A stretch of 56,861 nt of DNA from Paracoccus sp. UBA889 (GTDB lineage Bacteria > Pseudomonadota > Alphaproteobacteria > Rhodobacterales > Rhodobacteraceae): assembly GCA_002294185.1 (NCBI GenBank), contig DBFD01000041.1, positions 11,308 through 68,168 on the forward strand, read 5' to 3'. The translations under genes were made by a program, and so were the position numbers. Below the pieces are notes generated by a model that did not search any database, was not told the origin of the DNA, and worked only from the letters and a program-made list of their open reading frames with translations. Positions within the stretch are counted from its first letter, which is position 1; each line of letters opens with the position of its first letter. This document shows positions 46,549-56,280 of this stretch, in pieces.

Positions 46549-47322
46549 ATGAAACGCTTCGGCCAGATCATTCACGGCTCCGCCACGCTGCTATTCGTCG
46601 GCAGCAGCTTCGCCTATGCGGTGCAATCCCGTCCCGCGCCGCTGCTGGCAGCGTTTCAGGGCTCGGACGGCGCGGTGGTACTGCCGGGCGTGCCGGCAGC
46701 AAGCGACGCCGCCCAAACGCTTGCGTTGCCGCAATTGTACATGAGCCCCGAAAATCCGCTGATGTGGGCGCTGCTGATCGTTCTGTGGCTCAGCCTCGCC
46801 CTGGACGCGATCACGCAGCTTCGCGAATCGTCCGAGGATTATTCTTTCGCCGCCGCAGCGGGACCGAATGTCGTCTGGCCGGCCCTGTCGCTGGCGCTGC
46901 TTGCAGGCGCAGCCTGGCCCTGGATGGTGGACCGGCAGAACGAGCCCGTCCTGCTGGGCGCGCTGTTCATGGTGCTGGCCACGGTCATCGCGGCCAGGCG
47001 CGCGCGACGTTCGAACCGGCCAGCGATCGGCTTTCTGGCGGGGTGGAGCACCGCGACCGGCATCGCGGCCCTGGCCGCCATCCTGGCCGAACGCCTCGGC
47101 CTGACCATCGCCCAGGCCGCGGTTCTGGCGATTTTGCCGGGCGTGCTGATCGGCCTTGCGGCGCAGGGCAGGATCGGACCGTCAATCACCTATCCGACGG
47201 CGCTTATCTGGGCCTTCGTTGCGCTGGCGACCACGACCATGGGTTCCAGCCCGATGATCGCCATGGCCGCGATCGTGGGCGTCTCGGCGATGGCGATGGT
47301 GCTGATCGAGGCCGCCAGCTAG
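46549..47322 (+). CDS. Multi-pass inner-membrane protein of unknown function
   Basis: This 257-residue protein has roughly eight hydrophobic segments (about 7-22, 71-92, 106-126, 133-150, 162-185, 191-211, 218-237 and 240-255). It begins MKRFGQIIHGSATLLFVGSS. The loop after the first helix (LPGVPAASDAAQTLALPQLYM) may be periplasmic. I do not recognise the family. It is weakly spaced from serS (83 bases) and meets the opposing der gene with two bases between stops. Codon usage looks like its neighbours, so it seems native, not acquired. Confidence 0.8.
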   Translation: MKRFGQIIHGSATLLFVGSSFAYAVQSRPAPLLAAFQGSDGAVVLPGVPAASDAAQTLALPQLYMSPENPLMWALLIVLWLSLALDAITQLRESSEDYSFAAAAGPNVVWPALSLALLAGAAWPWMVDRQNEPVLLGALFMVLATVIAARRARRSNRPAIGFLAGWSTATGIAALAAILAERLGLTIAQAAVLAILPGVLIGLAAQGRIGPSITYPTALIWAFVALATTTMGSSPMIAMAAIVGVSAMAMVLIEAAS

Positions 47323-47324
47323 GA

Positions 47325-48809
47325 TCAGCCGCCCTTGGGTTTCTGCCGCACCCTGTGTTTCGAAAGCGCGCCGGACTGGCTGATCTTGCCGGCCTTTGCG
47401 CGATAGGGGTTGTCGCCGCCCTGATCTCGGAAGAACAGCCGGATCGGCGTGCCGGGCATGTCGAAATCGACGCGCAAGCCGTTGACCAGATAGCGCTGAT
47501 AGCTGTCGGGCAGCTTGTCGGTATGCGTGGCCTTGACGATGAAGGCGGGGGGGCGGGTCTTCACCTGGGTCATGTAGCGCAGCCTGATCCGCCGCCCACC
47601 GGGCGCGGGGGGCGGATGGCTTTCGGTCATCGCCTCCAGCCAGCGATTCAGCTTCGCGGTGGAAACGCGACGGTTCCAGACCTCGTGTGCCTTGATGACC
47701 GCCGCGTGCAACCGGTCCAGTCCCTTGCCGGTCCTGGCCGAGACGGTGACCAGCGGTGCCCCCTTCAATTGTGGCAGCAGACGTTCGAAACTGGCGCGCA
47801 GTTCGTTCAGCTTGTGGGGCTTGTCGTCTTCCAGATCCCATTTGTTGGCGGCAACGACGACGGCGCGGCCTTCGGTTTCGGCGAAATCGGCAATGCGCAG
47901 ATCCTGCTGCTCGAAGGGAATCGCCACGTCCAGCAGGACGACCACCACTTCGGCGAACCGCACCGCGCGCAAGCCGTCGGCGACCGAGAGCTTCTCGATC
48001 TTGTCGGTAATTCTGGCACGCTTGCGCATCCCGGCGGTGTCGAAGATCCGCATGGGCGTGCCCATGAACGTCGTCGCCACGCTGATCGAATCGCGGGTAA
48101 TCCCGGCTTCGGGGCCGGTCAGCAGACGAGTCTCGCCAATGATCTTGTTGATCAGCGTGGACTTGCCTGCATTGGGACGCCCGATCACCGCCAATTGCAG
48201 CGGACGCGCATCGGAGGGGCGCCATTCTTCGGCGCCTTCACCACTTGCGGCATCGGCTTCGGACAGGTCCACATCGGTCAGCGCGGCGACGGGTTCGGGC
48301 CGCTCGGCCTCGACCCGGTCGGCCAGCGGCATCAGCACCCGATAGAGATCATCCATCCCCTCGCCATGTTCCGCCGAGATGCGCAAGGGTTCGCCCAGAC
48401 CCAGCGACCAGGCCTCGAGTGCGCCGGCTTCGCCCGCCATCCCCTCGGCCTTGTTGGCGGCCACGATGACATGGCGCGCGCGCTTGCGCAGGATTTCGGC
48501 GAAGTATTCATCCGCGGCCGTCACACCGACGCGGGCATCGACCACGAAAAGGCAGATATCGGCCTCGTCCACGGCGCGCTCGGTCAGACGGCGCATCCGG
48601 CCTTGAAGGCTGTCGTCATCGGCCATTTCCAGCCCCGCGCTGTCGATCACGACGAACCGCAGATCGCCCAGGCGGCCGGCGCCTTCGCGCAGATCGCGGG
48701 TCACGCCGGGCTGGTTGTCGACCAGCGCCAGGCGCTTGCCGACCAGCCGGTTGAACAGGGTTGATTTGCCGACATTGGGCCGACCGACGATGGCGAGGGT
48801 AAAGCTCAT
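47325..48809 (-). CDS. der: Ribosome biogenesis GTPase Der
   Basis: Der carries two consecutive GTPase domains and a C-terminal KH-like domain, and helps assemble the 50S subunit. The 494-residue product has P-loops GRPNVGKST (9-17) and GRPNAGKST (210-218). The second guanine motif is NKWD. The first reads NKAE (119-122) instead of NKxD, a change I have seen in alphaproteobacterial Der. ATG 48809 overlaps the bamB stop; a longer frame to 49586 is a bamB shadow. It ends the yfgM-bamB-der group. Confidence 0.95.
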   Translation of the reverse strand: MSFTLAIVGRPNVGKSTLFNRLVGKRLALVDNQPGVTRDLREGAGRLGDLRFVVIDSAGLEMADDDSLQGRMRRLTERAVDEADICLFVVDARVGVTAADEYFAEILRKRARHVIVAANKAEGMAGEAGALEAWSLGLGEPLRISAEHGEGMDDLYRVLMPLADRVEAERPEPVAALTDVDLSEADAASGEGAEEWRPSDARPLQLAVIGRPNAGKSTLINKIIGETRLLTGPEAGITRDSISVATTFMGTPMRIFDTAGMRKRARITDKIEKLSVADGLRAVRFAEVVVVLLDVAIPFEQQDLRIADFAETEGRAVVVAANKWDLEDDKPHKLNELRASFERLLPQLKGAPLVTVSARTGKGLDRLHAAVIKAHEVWNRRVSTAKLNRWLEAMTESHPPPAPGGRRIRLRYMTQVKTRPPAFIVKATHTDKLPDSYQRYLVNGLRVDFDMPGTPIRLFFRDQGGDNPYRAKAGKISQSGALSKHRVRQKPKGG

Positions 48810-50128
48810 CGGAAGGCGTGCAACTGTCCCGCGCGCGAGACGACATACAGCGTCTGTCCCGCCACGACCGGGGCCGAAGCCGCTCCGCCCGGAATGTCGC
48901 CCTGTCCGACCAGACGGCCCGAGGCCGGGTCGAAGGCGCGCAGGACGCCGTCCGACGAGGCGACGAACAGCCGCCCCCCGGCAAGCACCGGGCCGAAATG
49001 GGAATAGATGCGGTCCTGCTTCTTCACGCGGGAATCGGTATAATAGGGCAGATCGACGCGCCAGATGACGCCGCCGGTCGCGGCATCGAGTCGAACCAGA
49101 TCGGCCTCGTCGGTGACCGCGAAAACCGACCCGCCCGCGACCGCGACCGGGCTGTTGGCGCCGTCCTTCGCGGACCAGTCCTGAATGCCCGAACCAAGAT
49201 CGACCGCGTCGATCCGTCCGGACGAGGTGCCGCCATAGACCGTGCCGTCCGAAATCACCGGATCGCCGGTCACGTCGCGGATCACGGCGATGGCGCGCCC
49301 GGTGCGCGTGCCGGCGATCTGCGCGTTCCATCTGGTCGCGCCGGTCTGCGTGTCGGCGGCGGTCAACTGGCCCGACGAGAAGGGAAAGACGACGGTGTCG
49401 CCCTGCACCGCGGGCACCGAGACGCCCATGACGCCTGCCTCGGACACGATCCCCGATGTCTGCCACAGGACCTTGCCGTCCGCGGCGCGGACGGCCCAGC
49501 CGACATTGTCGCGCGCGGCCACATAGACGACGCCGTTCGCGACCGCCGGGCCGCCGCCGATGGGCGCACCGACGCGCTGCCGCCACAGCACCGCACCGCT
49601 GGTCGCGTCCAGCGCGACCAGTTCGCCGAAGCCGGTGGTGACATAGACGCGGCCGCCCTCATAGGCCAGCCCGCCGCCCGAGGCGCTGTCGCGGTTTTCC
49701 AGCGCCGGTGTCACATCGGTTGACCATGCGCGGCCGCCCGAAAGCGCCGTCGCGGTGACGCGGGCGCGGCTGTCCAGCGTGAAGACGCGACCACCACCCA
49801 CGATGGGATCGGCGGCGATCCGGTGGCGGCGGTCATTGCCCTCGCCGATATCGGCGGTCCAGACACGGCTGGTGCCGCCGCCAAGCGCGACATGGCCCGG
49901 CTGGTGGGCGGCGTTGCCGCCACGATGGGTCCATTCGGAGTTGAGACGCGGCGGCGCCAGCGACAGCGCGGTCGAGGTGACGGGCGCCGGGCCCTGGACA
50001 GCGGGTCCGTCGGGCGAGGTCACCGCAAGCGGGTCCAGCCGTTCGCCGGGCAGGATGATCTCGCGCTGGCAGGCGGCAAGGCTCAGCGCAGCAGCAAGGG
50101 CCATGGTCAGTCGCAGCGTGGCATCCAT
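48806..50128 (-). CDS. bamB: BamB-like PQQ-repeat outer-membrane assembly lipoprotein
   Basis: This 440-residue lipoprotein has a signal ending in LSLAAC (lipidated Cys20) and about eight beta-propeller blades with repeats such as [26 protein letters not shown] and [14 protein letters not shown]. BamB assists BamA in inserting outer-membrane proteins. ATG 50128 places the lipobox normally; an in-frame ATG at 50152 adds eight residues. The bamB-der linkage with a YfgM-like gene upstream matches the arrangement known in many proteobacteria. Confidence 0.93.
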   Translation of the reverse strand: MDATLRLTMALAAALSLAACQREIILPGERLDPLAVTSPDGPAVQGPAPVTSTALSLAPPRLNSEWTHRGGNAAHQPGHVALGGGTSRVWTADIGEGNDRRHRIAADPIVGGGRVFTLDSRARVTATALSGGRAWSTDVTPALENRDSASGGGLAYEGGRVYVTTGFGELVALDATSGAVLWRQRVGAPIGGGPAVANGVVYVAARDNVGWAVRAADGKVLWQTSGIVSEAGVMGVSVPAVQGDTVVFPFSSGQLTAADTQTGATRWNAQIAGTRTGRAIAVIRDVTGDPVISDGTVYGGTSSGRIDAVDLGSGIQDWSAKDGANSPVAVAGGSVFAVTDEADLVRLDAATGGVIWRVDLPYYTDSRVKKQDRIYSHFGPVLAGGRLFVASSDGVLRAFDPASGRLVGQGDIPGGAASAPVVAGQTLYVVSRAGQLHAFR

Positions 50129-50167
50129 CCTCGCCTCTCCCTCGTTTCGCATCTCGGCCGCGGGCGA

Positions 50168-50869
50168 TCAGCCCGCATTGGGCGTGGTTTCCGTCGGCAT
50201 GGCTTCGTTCGGCATGGTCTCGGCCGGCTGGGGCTCGACGCCCAGGGCGATCATCATCTCCGAAAGCCGGCGGCGCAAGGCTTCGCTAAGCCCGTTCTTG
50301 GCCTGGATTTGCCGGATCAGCGTGATCGCGTCGTCGTTGCGCCCGGCCTCGATCAGCGCCACGGCCTTCTGTTCCAGCGCCAGCAATTCGAACGGCGCCC
50401 CTGCCCGCGACAGCCGCGACAGGATCTGGTCGCGGATGGCGGGGTCCATGTCCTGCCCCGCCATCATGACCAGTTTCAGATCGGCCAGATCGCCCAGCAC
50501 GCTGTCGCCCGCATTGTCGCCTGCCGCATTGCGCAAGGCCTCGGCCGCGGCATCATTGCCACCGTTCTCGGCCCAGGCGCCCGCGGCCAGCAGCGCCGCC
50601 AGCGCCTTGCGGCTTTTCGACCCGTCGGGATCGACCTTCATGATCGCCGCCGGATCGCCCGAAGTCTCGGCCGACAGGATCGCATCGCCCCAGGCGCGGG
50701 CCTCGGCCTGGTCGCGCGACTGCGCGTATTCGCGCCAGGTCACGCCCGCCACCAGCGCCACGATCAGGACGACAGCAACCCAGCCCCAGCGGCGGAACAG
50801 CCGGAACAGCCGGTCGCGCCGCAACTCCTCGGTCACTTCGTCGATGAAACTGTCATTCTGGTTGGCCAT
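50168..50869 (-). CDS. YfgM-like TPR membrane protein
   Basis: This 233-residue protein has a charged N-terminus (DSFIDEVTEELRRDRLFRLFRR), one membrane helix (about 29-47) and a periplasmic TPR-like helical region. A Pro/Glu/Thr tail repeating NEAMPTETT-like units follows. It matches the YfgM family, which assists folding of exported proteins beside the Sec translocon. Its position immediately upstream of bamB supports a role in envelope protein biogenesis. ATG 50869 is the only good start. Confidence 0.88.
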   Translation of the reverse strand: MANQNDSFIDEVTEELRRDRLFRLFRRWGWVAVVLIVALVAGVTWREYAQSRDQAEARAWGDAILSAETSGDPAAIMKVDPDGSKSRKALAALLAAGAWAENGGNDAAAEALRNAAGDNAGDSVLGDLADLKLVMMAGQDMDPAIRDQILSRLSRAGAPFELLALEQKAVALIEAGRNDDAITLIRQIQAKNGLSEALRRRLSEMMIALGVEPQPAETMPNEAMPTETTPNAG

Positions 50870-50992
50870 GGCCGTCTTCCGCGCTGTCGTTCTTGCCGCC
50901 CGTCTTATAACGACGGCGATGGGAATGCCAATGCCGGGCGGGCGGATCGCCGGGCCGCGCCAGCCGCAAGGACCGGCGTCGGACCGGTTCGA

Positions 50993-52003
50993 TCAGCCGC
51001 CTTCCGGCACCAGCTGCCCCGCGCGGCGCATGGCCTCGTAGCGTTTGCGTGCCTCTCTCTTTTCGCGGCTGGCATCCTCGTCCGGCGGCACCAGGTCGAT
51101 CACGGTCAGTTCGGGCGGCACACCCAGCCGCATCGGCAGGACCGAACAGCCGATGCCGCCGGACACGATCAGGCTGCGCCCGGCATCGTCGTCATAGCGT
51201 CCCCAGCTCCAGGTCTCGTTGTCCGAGGCATTGATCAGCGGCGCCCCGCCCATGATCCGGACCTGACCGCCATGGGTATGTCCCGAAATCGTCAGTGCGA
51301 CATGGCGGTCCGCCGCGCCCAGCAATCCGAAGATATCCGGTTCATGGGCCAGCAGGACGACGGGCGCGTCGTCGGTCACATCGCGCAAGGCCGCCGGCAG
51401 GTCGTCCATGCCATCGCTTTGCGGCCCCTCCTGGAAGGGGCGCTGATCGCCCAGACCGGCCAGCCAGAACGCTTCATCGCCCCGTCCGATCCGCACGGCG
51501 CGGTTTTCCAGACAGGGTATCCCCACCCGCGCCAGTTCGCGATGCGCCTGGGTCGGACCGGCGCGGCGTGCCTGGGCATCGGCATCCTGCCACCAATCGT
51601 GATTGCCCAGCACCGCATAAAGACCGTTGGGAGAGGTGAAATCCCGCAGCCTCTCGATGATGTCGCGCTTGCCGGTGCCGCTCCAGGTAAAGGGATGGGC
51701 TGCGGCATAATCGCCCAGCAGGATCGCCAGATCCGGCTGCAAAGCGTTGGCCCGGCGCACGATCCGACGGACCCGGCGCAGTCCGATATGCGGCGCGCCC
51801 GCGTGAAGATCCGATATGATGACCAGCCGGAACGGCCGCCGGCCGTGCCAGCCGGGCAATGCGACCCGCCACCGGACAAGACGCAGGCACATGGCGGGTT
51901 CGTACCACAGGGCATAGGCCGCCAGGCCCGCCAGACCGGCCAGAGCCAGAGATCCGACAGCCAGCGGGCGCTGGCGGTCCGGAAGGCGGCGCCGTTTGAC
52001 CAT
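50993..52003 (-). CDS. Membrane-anchored metallophosphoesterase (YkuE/YaeI-like)
   Basis: This 336-residue protein has an N-terminal anchor helix (about 15-33: AVGSLALAGLAGLAAYALWY) and calcineurin-like motifs in order: ISDLHAG, LGDYAA, GNHDWW, LLAHEPD and ISGHTHGGQ. These form a two-metal site. Relatives hydrolyse phosphodiesters such as lipid head groups or UDP-2,3-diacylglucosamine; the substrate here is not evident. A lysine/arginine-rich tail (DEDASREKREARKRYEA) closes the protein. A strong terminator separates it from sodB upstream. Confidence 0.9.
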   Translation of the reverse strand: MVKRRRLPDRQRPLAVGSLALAGLAGLAAYALWYEPAMCLRLVRWRVALPGWHGRRPFRLVIISDLHAGAPHIGLRRVRRIVRRANALQPDLAILLGDYAAAHPFTWSGTGKRDIIERLRDFTSPNGLYAVLGNHDWWQDADAQARRAGPTQAHRELARVGIPCLENRAVRIGRGDEAFWLAGLGDQRPFQEGPQSDGMDDLPAALRDVTDDAPVVLLAHEPDIFGLLGAADRHVALTISGHTHGGQVRIMGGAPLINASDNETWSWGRYDDDAGRSLIVSGGIGCSVLPMRLGVPPELTVIDLVPPDEDASREKREARKRYEAMRRAGQLVPEGG

Positions 52004-52030
52004 CCTCTCCTCCTTGTCCGAATCGACAGA

Positions 52031-52065
52031 GAAAATCCCGCCGGATCATCTCCGGCGGGATTTTC
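52031..52065 (-). terminator. Strong Rho-independent terminator of sodB
   Basis: GAAAATCCCGCCGGA (52031-52045) and its exact complement (52051-52065) form a 15-bp stem around TCATC, with A/T runs built into the base of the stem so it works in both directions. It lies 25 bases after the sodB stop. Confidence 0.92.
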
Positions 52066-52089
52066 CCTATATCATCATCGTCCCGCCGG

Positions 52090-52689
52090 CTACATGCGCG
52101 AAGCGACGTTTTCCCAGTTCACAAGATTGTCGAGGAAGTTCGACAGATATTTCGGGCGCGCATTGCGGAAATCGATATAGTAGCTGTGTTCCCACACATC
52201 GCAGCCCAGAAGCGCCGTCTGTCCGAAGCACAGCGGGTTGACGCCGTTCTCGGTCGACGTGACGTCCAGCGAACCGTCAGATTTCTTGACCAGCCACGCC
52301 CAGCCCGAGCCGAATTGCCCGCCGCCCTTGGCCGCGAATTGTTTCTTGAATTCATCGACCGAGCCGAAGCTGTCGGTCAGCGCCTTTTCCACCTCGGAAG
52401 GCATCGACGACGACGACGGCGCCATCATTTCCCAGAACTGGCTGTGATTCCAATGCTGGCTGGCATTGTTGAAGATGCCGTTCTGCGCCACGGCACCCTT
52501 CTGATAGGTGCCCTTGACGATCTCCTCAAGCGACTTGCCCTCCCATTCGGAACCGGCAATCAGTTCGTTCAGCTTTTCGACATAGGCATTGTGGTGCTTG
52601 TCGTGGTGGTATTCCAGCGTCTCTCTGGACATGCCCGCGCCCGCCAGCGCGTCGTGGGAATAGGGAAGATCGGGAAGCGTGAAAGCCAT
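52090..52689 (-). CDS. sodB: superoxide dismutase [Fe]
   Basis: This enzyme converts superoxide to oxygen and hydrogen peroxide. The 199-residue product has metal ligands His28, His82, Asp164 (DVWEH) and His168. Gln78 in NNASQHWNH, on the N-terminal domain, and YYIDFRNARPKYL point to the iron type. ATG 52689 has a strong AAGGAGAGG before it, overlapped by a 13-bp palindrome. The frame extends to 53202 only as a soxG shadow. It follows soxDAG by 152 bases on the same strand. Confidence 0.96.
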   Translation of the reverse strand: MAFTLPDLPYSHDALAGAGMSRETLEYHHDKHHNAYVEKLNELIAGSEWEGKSLEEIVKGTYQKGAVAQNGIFNNASQHWNHSQFWEMMAPSSSSMPSEVEKALTDSFGSVDEFKKQFAAKGGGQFGSGWAWLVKKSDGSLDVTSTENGVNPLCFGQTALLGCDVWEHSYYIDFRNARPKYLSNFLDNLVNWENVASRM

Positions 52690-52697
52690 TTTCCTCT

Positions 52698-52710
52698 CCT
52701 TTCTGAAAGG
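52698..52710. promoter_or_regulatory. Palindrome overlapping the sodB ribosome-binding site
   Basis: CCTTTC-T-GAAAGG is a perfect 6+1+6 palindrome whose minus-strand right arm includes the AAGG of the sodB Shine-Dalgarno sequence. It could be a protein site or a small hairpin that hides the site. Confidence 0.35.
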
Positions 52711-52841
52711 GTTGAGCTTGCAGGTCGGGGCGCACCGTCCCGCATTCGCCGGATCAACGCAAGGGGTGCGGGCAGGTTCCTGCAAAGGCTGAGAAATGCC
52801 CGCCCGATCGTCGCGGAAAGCCGGCGCCGATCGACAGCCGA

Positions 52842-53360
52842 TCAGCGCGGCGCAAGCCCGCTTCCCGGTATGGCCGCGTTCCGCAGCACCAGGCCAAGAT
52901 AATCGGCGGTCGAACGAAAGCCGATGACGCGAAAGCCGCCGTCGATGCGCCAGAATGCGGCGGCCACCTGGGCCGCCCGCGACCGCCGCAGCCCGTCGCC
53001 AGGCATCGCGTCCAGGTTGGCGGGGCTCAGCTTGGCGATCACGTCGCCGGCATGGGGCCCGGTCACGTCGAAGACCGCGCGCGCGTCGGACAGATCGACG
53101 ACCAGCGCGTGTTCGCCGGTCAACGCATCCCTCAGCGCGGTCAGTGCCGAGGCCAGATCCGCGCCGGGCAGGACCAGCAGCAATTCGTCGGGCGACATCC
53201 ATCCCAGGGCGCGGTCGCCATCGGTGACGATGCGCGTGGTCAAGGGAATCGCAAGGCCCGCGGCCTCGGCGATGGCATCGCCCGACCGCGCCAGATCCGC
53301 GCGGATGGCGATCATGCCCAGCCCGTCCACGCGGGCCACATTCGCAAGCGGCTCAGCCAT
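52842..53360 (-). CDS. soxG: Sarcosine oxidase gamma subunit
   Basis: This 172-residue protein has the SoxG pattern: GLGMIAIRADLA, LGWMSPDELLLVLPGAD, HALVVDLSDARAVFDVTGPHAGDVIAKL and AFWRIDGGFRVIGFRSTADYL. SoxG is structurally like a GcvT/YgfZ domain and stabilises the heterotetramer. Its ATG overlaps the soxA stop by eight bases. It ends the soxDAG group; the heterotetramer also needs the flavoprotein SoxB, which is not visible here. Confidence 0.92.
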   Translation of the reverse strand: MAEPLANVARVDGLGMIAIRADLARSGDAIAEAAGLAIPLTTRIVTDGDRALGWMSPDELLLVLPGADLASALTALRDALTGEHALVVDLSDARAVFDVTGPHAGDVIAKLSPANLDAMPGDGLRRSRAAQVAAAFWRIDGGFRVIGFRSTADYLGLVLRNAAIPGSGLAPR

Positions 53361-56280
53361 TCAGACGGCTCCCTTCCTTGTCGTAAAAGACCGGCTCGAC
53401 GATCCGGCCCTTCATCACCTCGCCCGAGGGCATGGGAAATTCCAGCACCTGCCCCATCCGCGAGGGGCCATGGCGCACCAGCGCCATCGCGATCGGGCGG
53501 TCCAGCGTCGGCGAATGATAGCTGGAGGTTACACGCCCCTGCATCTTGCGCTGGCCATTCGCGTTCCTGCCTTCGTCCACCGCATGGGCGCCATCCGGGA
53601 TGACCCGGCCGTCAAGGCTTTCCAGCCCGACCAGTTTCCAGCGCGCGCCGTCGGTCATGTGGCTGCGAGCCTGCGCCCGCTTGCCGATATAGTCGGACTT
53701 CTTCTTCGAGATCGCCCAGTCCAGACCCAGGTCCTGCGGGATCACGGTGCCGTCGGTCTCGTCCCCGATCATGATGAAACCTTTTTCCGCGCGCATCACA
53801 TGCATCGCCTCGGTGCCATAGGGGGTGATACCCAGATCGCGGCCGGCCTCGTGCAGCTTGGTCCACAATTCCAGCCCGCGCCCGGCCGGCACGGCGATCT
53901 CATAGGACAATTCGCCCGAAAAGCTGATGCGATAGATGCGCGCCGGAATGCCGGCAATATCGCCCTCGGTCCATTGCATGAAGGCCAGTGCGTCCTGCGA
54001 CAGATCGATGCTGCCGGGCAGCCGCTGCAACAGGTCGCGCGCCCTGGGGCCGGCCACGGCAATCTGGGCGAATTGTTCGGTGAGATTGACGGTATGGACC
54101 TGCCAATCCCACCATTCGCATTGCAGCCAGTCCTCCATGTGACCATGGATCCGTTCGGCCCCGCCGGTGGTGGTGTGGCACAACCAGCTATCTTCGGTCA
54201 GCCGCGCGACGACGCCATCGTCGATGAGAAATCCGTTCTCGCTGCACATCAGGCCATAGCGGCATTTTCCGACCGGCAGCGTGGACATCATGTTGGTATA
54301 GAGCATGTCGAGGAAGCGGCCCGCATCCGCCCCTTTCACAAGGATTTTCCCGAGAGTCGAGGCATCGAGAGTGCCCACCCCGCCGCGCACCATCCTGATT
54401 TCGCGGTTGACGGCGGCGTGGCGGTCCTCGCCCACCTGCGGATAGCAATAGGGTCGGCGCCAGTGGCCGACGGGCTCCCACGAGGCACCGTGACGCTGGT
54501 GCCAGTCATGCATCGGCGTCTTGCGCAGCGGCTGAAACGCCTCGCCCCGCGCCTCGGCGGCGATCGTGGCCAGCGTCAGCGGCGTGTAGGGCGGGCGGAA
54601 GGTTGTCGTTCCGGTTGCCGGAACGGGTTGTCGCAACGCATTGGAAAGAACGGCAAGTCCATTGATATTACTGACTTTACCCTGATCCGTCGCCATCCCG
54701 AGCGTGGTGTATCGCTTGGTATGTTCGACACTGGCATAGCCTTCGCGCGCGGCCAGTTCGACGTCGCTGACCTTCACGTCGTTCTGGAAATCCAGCCACA
54801 TCTTCGATCGCAGCTTGTAGGGCGCCTCCTGGGGCATGCACCAGACCGGAAGGGTGGCGCTTTCCTCGCGCTCCGGATCGCCGGCGCAGCGCAGATCGCC
54901 GTTTGCGGCGCCGGTGGCGGTGACATTGCCCTGACCGTCGGCACCCAGCGGCGGACGGTCGGGATCGGGGCGGAACATGGCCTGGCCTTCGTCCCAGATC
55001 AGCTTGCCGCCGCAATGGCTGTAGAGGTGGACGACCGGCGACCAGCCGCCTGACATCGCGACCACGTCGCAATCGAGCGACCCGATCGGTGTGCCGTCAC
55101 CCGCCTGATCGCACAGGACCACGCTTTCCACATGCCGCCCGCCCCTGACCCTGGCGATCGCGGTGCCGGTCAGGACGTTGATGTCCTGCGCCCGCGCGGC
55201 CTGCGGCAGATCGCCATCGGCACCGGTGCGGGCATCCAGAACCGTGACATCCAGACCTGCCGCCCTGGCGGTCAGGGCGGTGCGATAGGCGTCGTCGTTG
55301 TTGGTGACCACGACGATCCTCTGGCCCGGTGCGACGCCGTAATCGGTGATGAAATCCCGAACGGCCGATGCCAGCATGACACCAGGCAGATCATTGCAGG
55401 CAAAAGCCAGCGGCCGTTCCAGCGCGCCGGTCGCGGTGATGACCCGTCCAGCCCGGATGCGCCACAACCGCTGACGCGGGATGGCTGCCTCGATGTCGTG
55501 GTCGGCCAGCGCCTCGCGCGCCAGAAGATAGCCGTGATCGTAAAGTCCGGTCGCCATCGTATTGCGGCGCAGGGTGACGTTCTTCATCCCCCGCAACCGG
55601 TCCAGCAGCATGTCCACCGCCTTCTGCCCGCCCTTGTGATCGACGGGCGTCCGACCGCCCCAGATTGCGCCCTGTTCCAGAACCACAACGCTGCCACCCG
55701 CCTGCGCGGCGTCCAGCGCCGCCCGCAGACCGGCGATGCCGCCGCCGACAACGACCGTATCGACATGTCCGTAGGCCTGTTCGTAGCGGTCGGGATCGGC
55801 ATCCGTCGGCGCGCGACCCAGCCCGGCGCTGCGGCGGATGATGGGTTCGAACACATGTTTCCAGAAGGGCCGCGGATGGATGAAGGTCTTGTAGTAGAAG
55901 CCGGCCGGCAACAGCGGCGCAAGCCACGTGTTCACCGCACCGATATCGGCATCCAGCGATGGCCAGCAATTCTGGCTGCGCAGCGTCATGCCCGGCAGAA
56001 GGGCGGTGGTGGTGGCGCGCTGGTTGGGCTCGAACCGGCCACCCTCGCCCAGACCGAACAGGGCGTTGGGTTCCTCGGCGCCCGAAGCGAGCGGCCCGCG
56101 GGGGCGGTGATACTTGAAGGACCGGCCCATCAGCATCTGGCCATTGGCCAGCAGCGCCGAGGCCAGCGTATCGCCCTGAAGCCCGCGCAACTGGCGATCG
56201 TCGAAGCGGAACGGAACCTGATAGGCGCGGTCGATCAGGCGGCCGCCGCCGGGCAGACGGAAGGGGGGCGTGTGCGTCAT
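53353..56280 (-). CDS. soxA: Sarcosine oxidase alpha subunit
   Basis: This is the large subunit of heterotetrameric sarcosine oxidase, which oxidises N-methylglycine to glycine, H2O2 and 5,10-methylene-tetrahydrofolate. The 975 residues run as a ferredoxin-like Fer2_4 domain (about 15-105), a dinucleotide domain with VGGGIAG at 178-184 (NAD site), a SoxA_A3 region with DVELAAREGYASVEHTKRYT, and a C-terminal GcvT folate domain (about 600-970). Four-base overlap with soxD and eight-base overlap with soxG show one operon. Confidence 0.96.
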   Translation of the reverse strand: MTHTPPFRLPGGGRLIDRAYQVPFRFDDRQLRGLQGDTLASALLANGQMLMGRSFKYHRPRGPLASGAEEPNALFGLGEGGRFEPNQRATTTALLPGMTLRSQNCWPSLDADIGAVNTWLAPLLPAGFYYKTFIHPRPFWKHVFEPIIRRSAGLGRAPTDADPDRYEQAYGHVDTVVVGGGIAGLRAALDAAQAGGSVVVLEQGAIWGGRTPVDHKGGQKAVDMLLDRLRGMKNVTLRRNTMATGLYDHGYLLAREALADHDIEAAIPRQRLWRIRAGRVITATGALERPLAFACNDLPGVMLASAVRDFITDYGVAPGQRIVVVTNNDDAYRTALTARAAGLDVTVLDARTGADGDLPQAARAQDINVLTGTAIARVRGGRHVESVVLCDQAGDGTPIGSLDCDVVAMSGGWSPVVHLYSHCGGKLIWDEGQAMFRPDPDRPPLGADGQGNVTATGAANGDLRCAGDPEREESATLPVWCMPQEAPYKLRSKMWLDFQNDVKVSDVELAAREGYASVEHTKRYTTLGMATDQGKVSNINGLAVLSNALRQPVPATGTTTFRPPYTPLTLATIAAEARGEAFQPLRKTPMHDWHQRHGASWEPVGHWRRPYCYPQVGEDRHAAVNREIRMVRGGVGTLDASTLGKILVKGADAGRFLDMLYTNMMSTLPVGKCRYGLMCSENGFLIDDGVVARLTEDSWLCHTTTGGAERIHGHMEDWLQCEWWDWQVHTVNLTEQFAQIAVAGPRARDLLQRLPGSIDLSQDALAFMQWTEGDIAGIPARIYRISFSGELSYEIAVPAGRGLELWTKLHEAGRDLGITPYGTEAMHVMRAEKGFIMIGDETDGTVIPQDLGLDWAISKKKSDYIGKRAQARSHMTDGARWKLVGLESLDGRVIPDGAHAVDEGRNANGQRKMQGRVTSSYHSPTLDRPIAMALVRHGPSRMGQVLEFPMPSGEVMKGRIVEPVFYDKEGSRLNG

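Noticed and set aside
47325-48809. Loss of guanine specificity in the first Der GTPase domain (NKAE)
   Set aside because: The same change is, to my knowledge, usual in alphaproteobacterial Der, so it is lineage-typical and not a strain defect.
49823-52180. 785-codon plus-strand ORF across bamB, yfgM and the metallophosphoesterase
   Set aside because: Antisense to three genes with clear motifs; composition is that of a shadow.
52924-55053. 709-codon plus-strand ORF opposite soxA and soxG
   Set aside because: Antisense to soxG and soxA, no recognisable domain.
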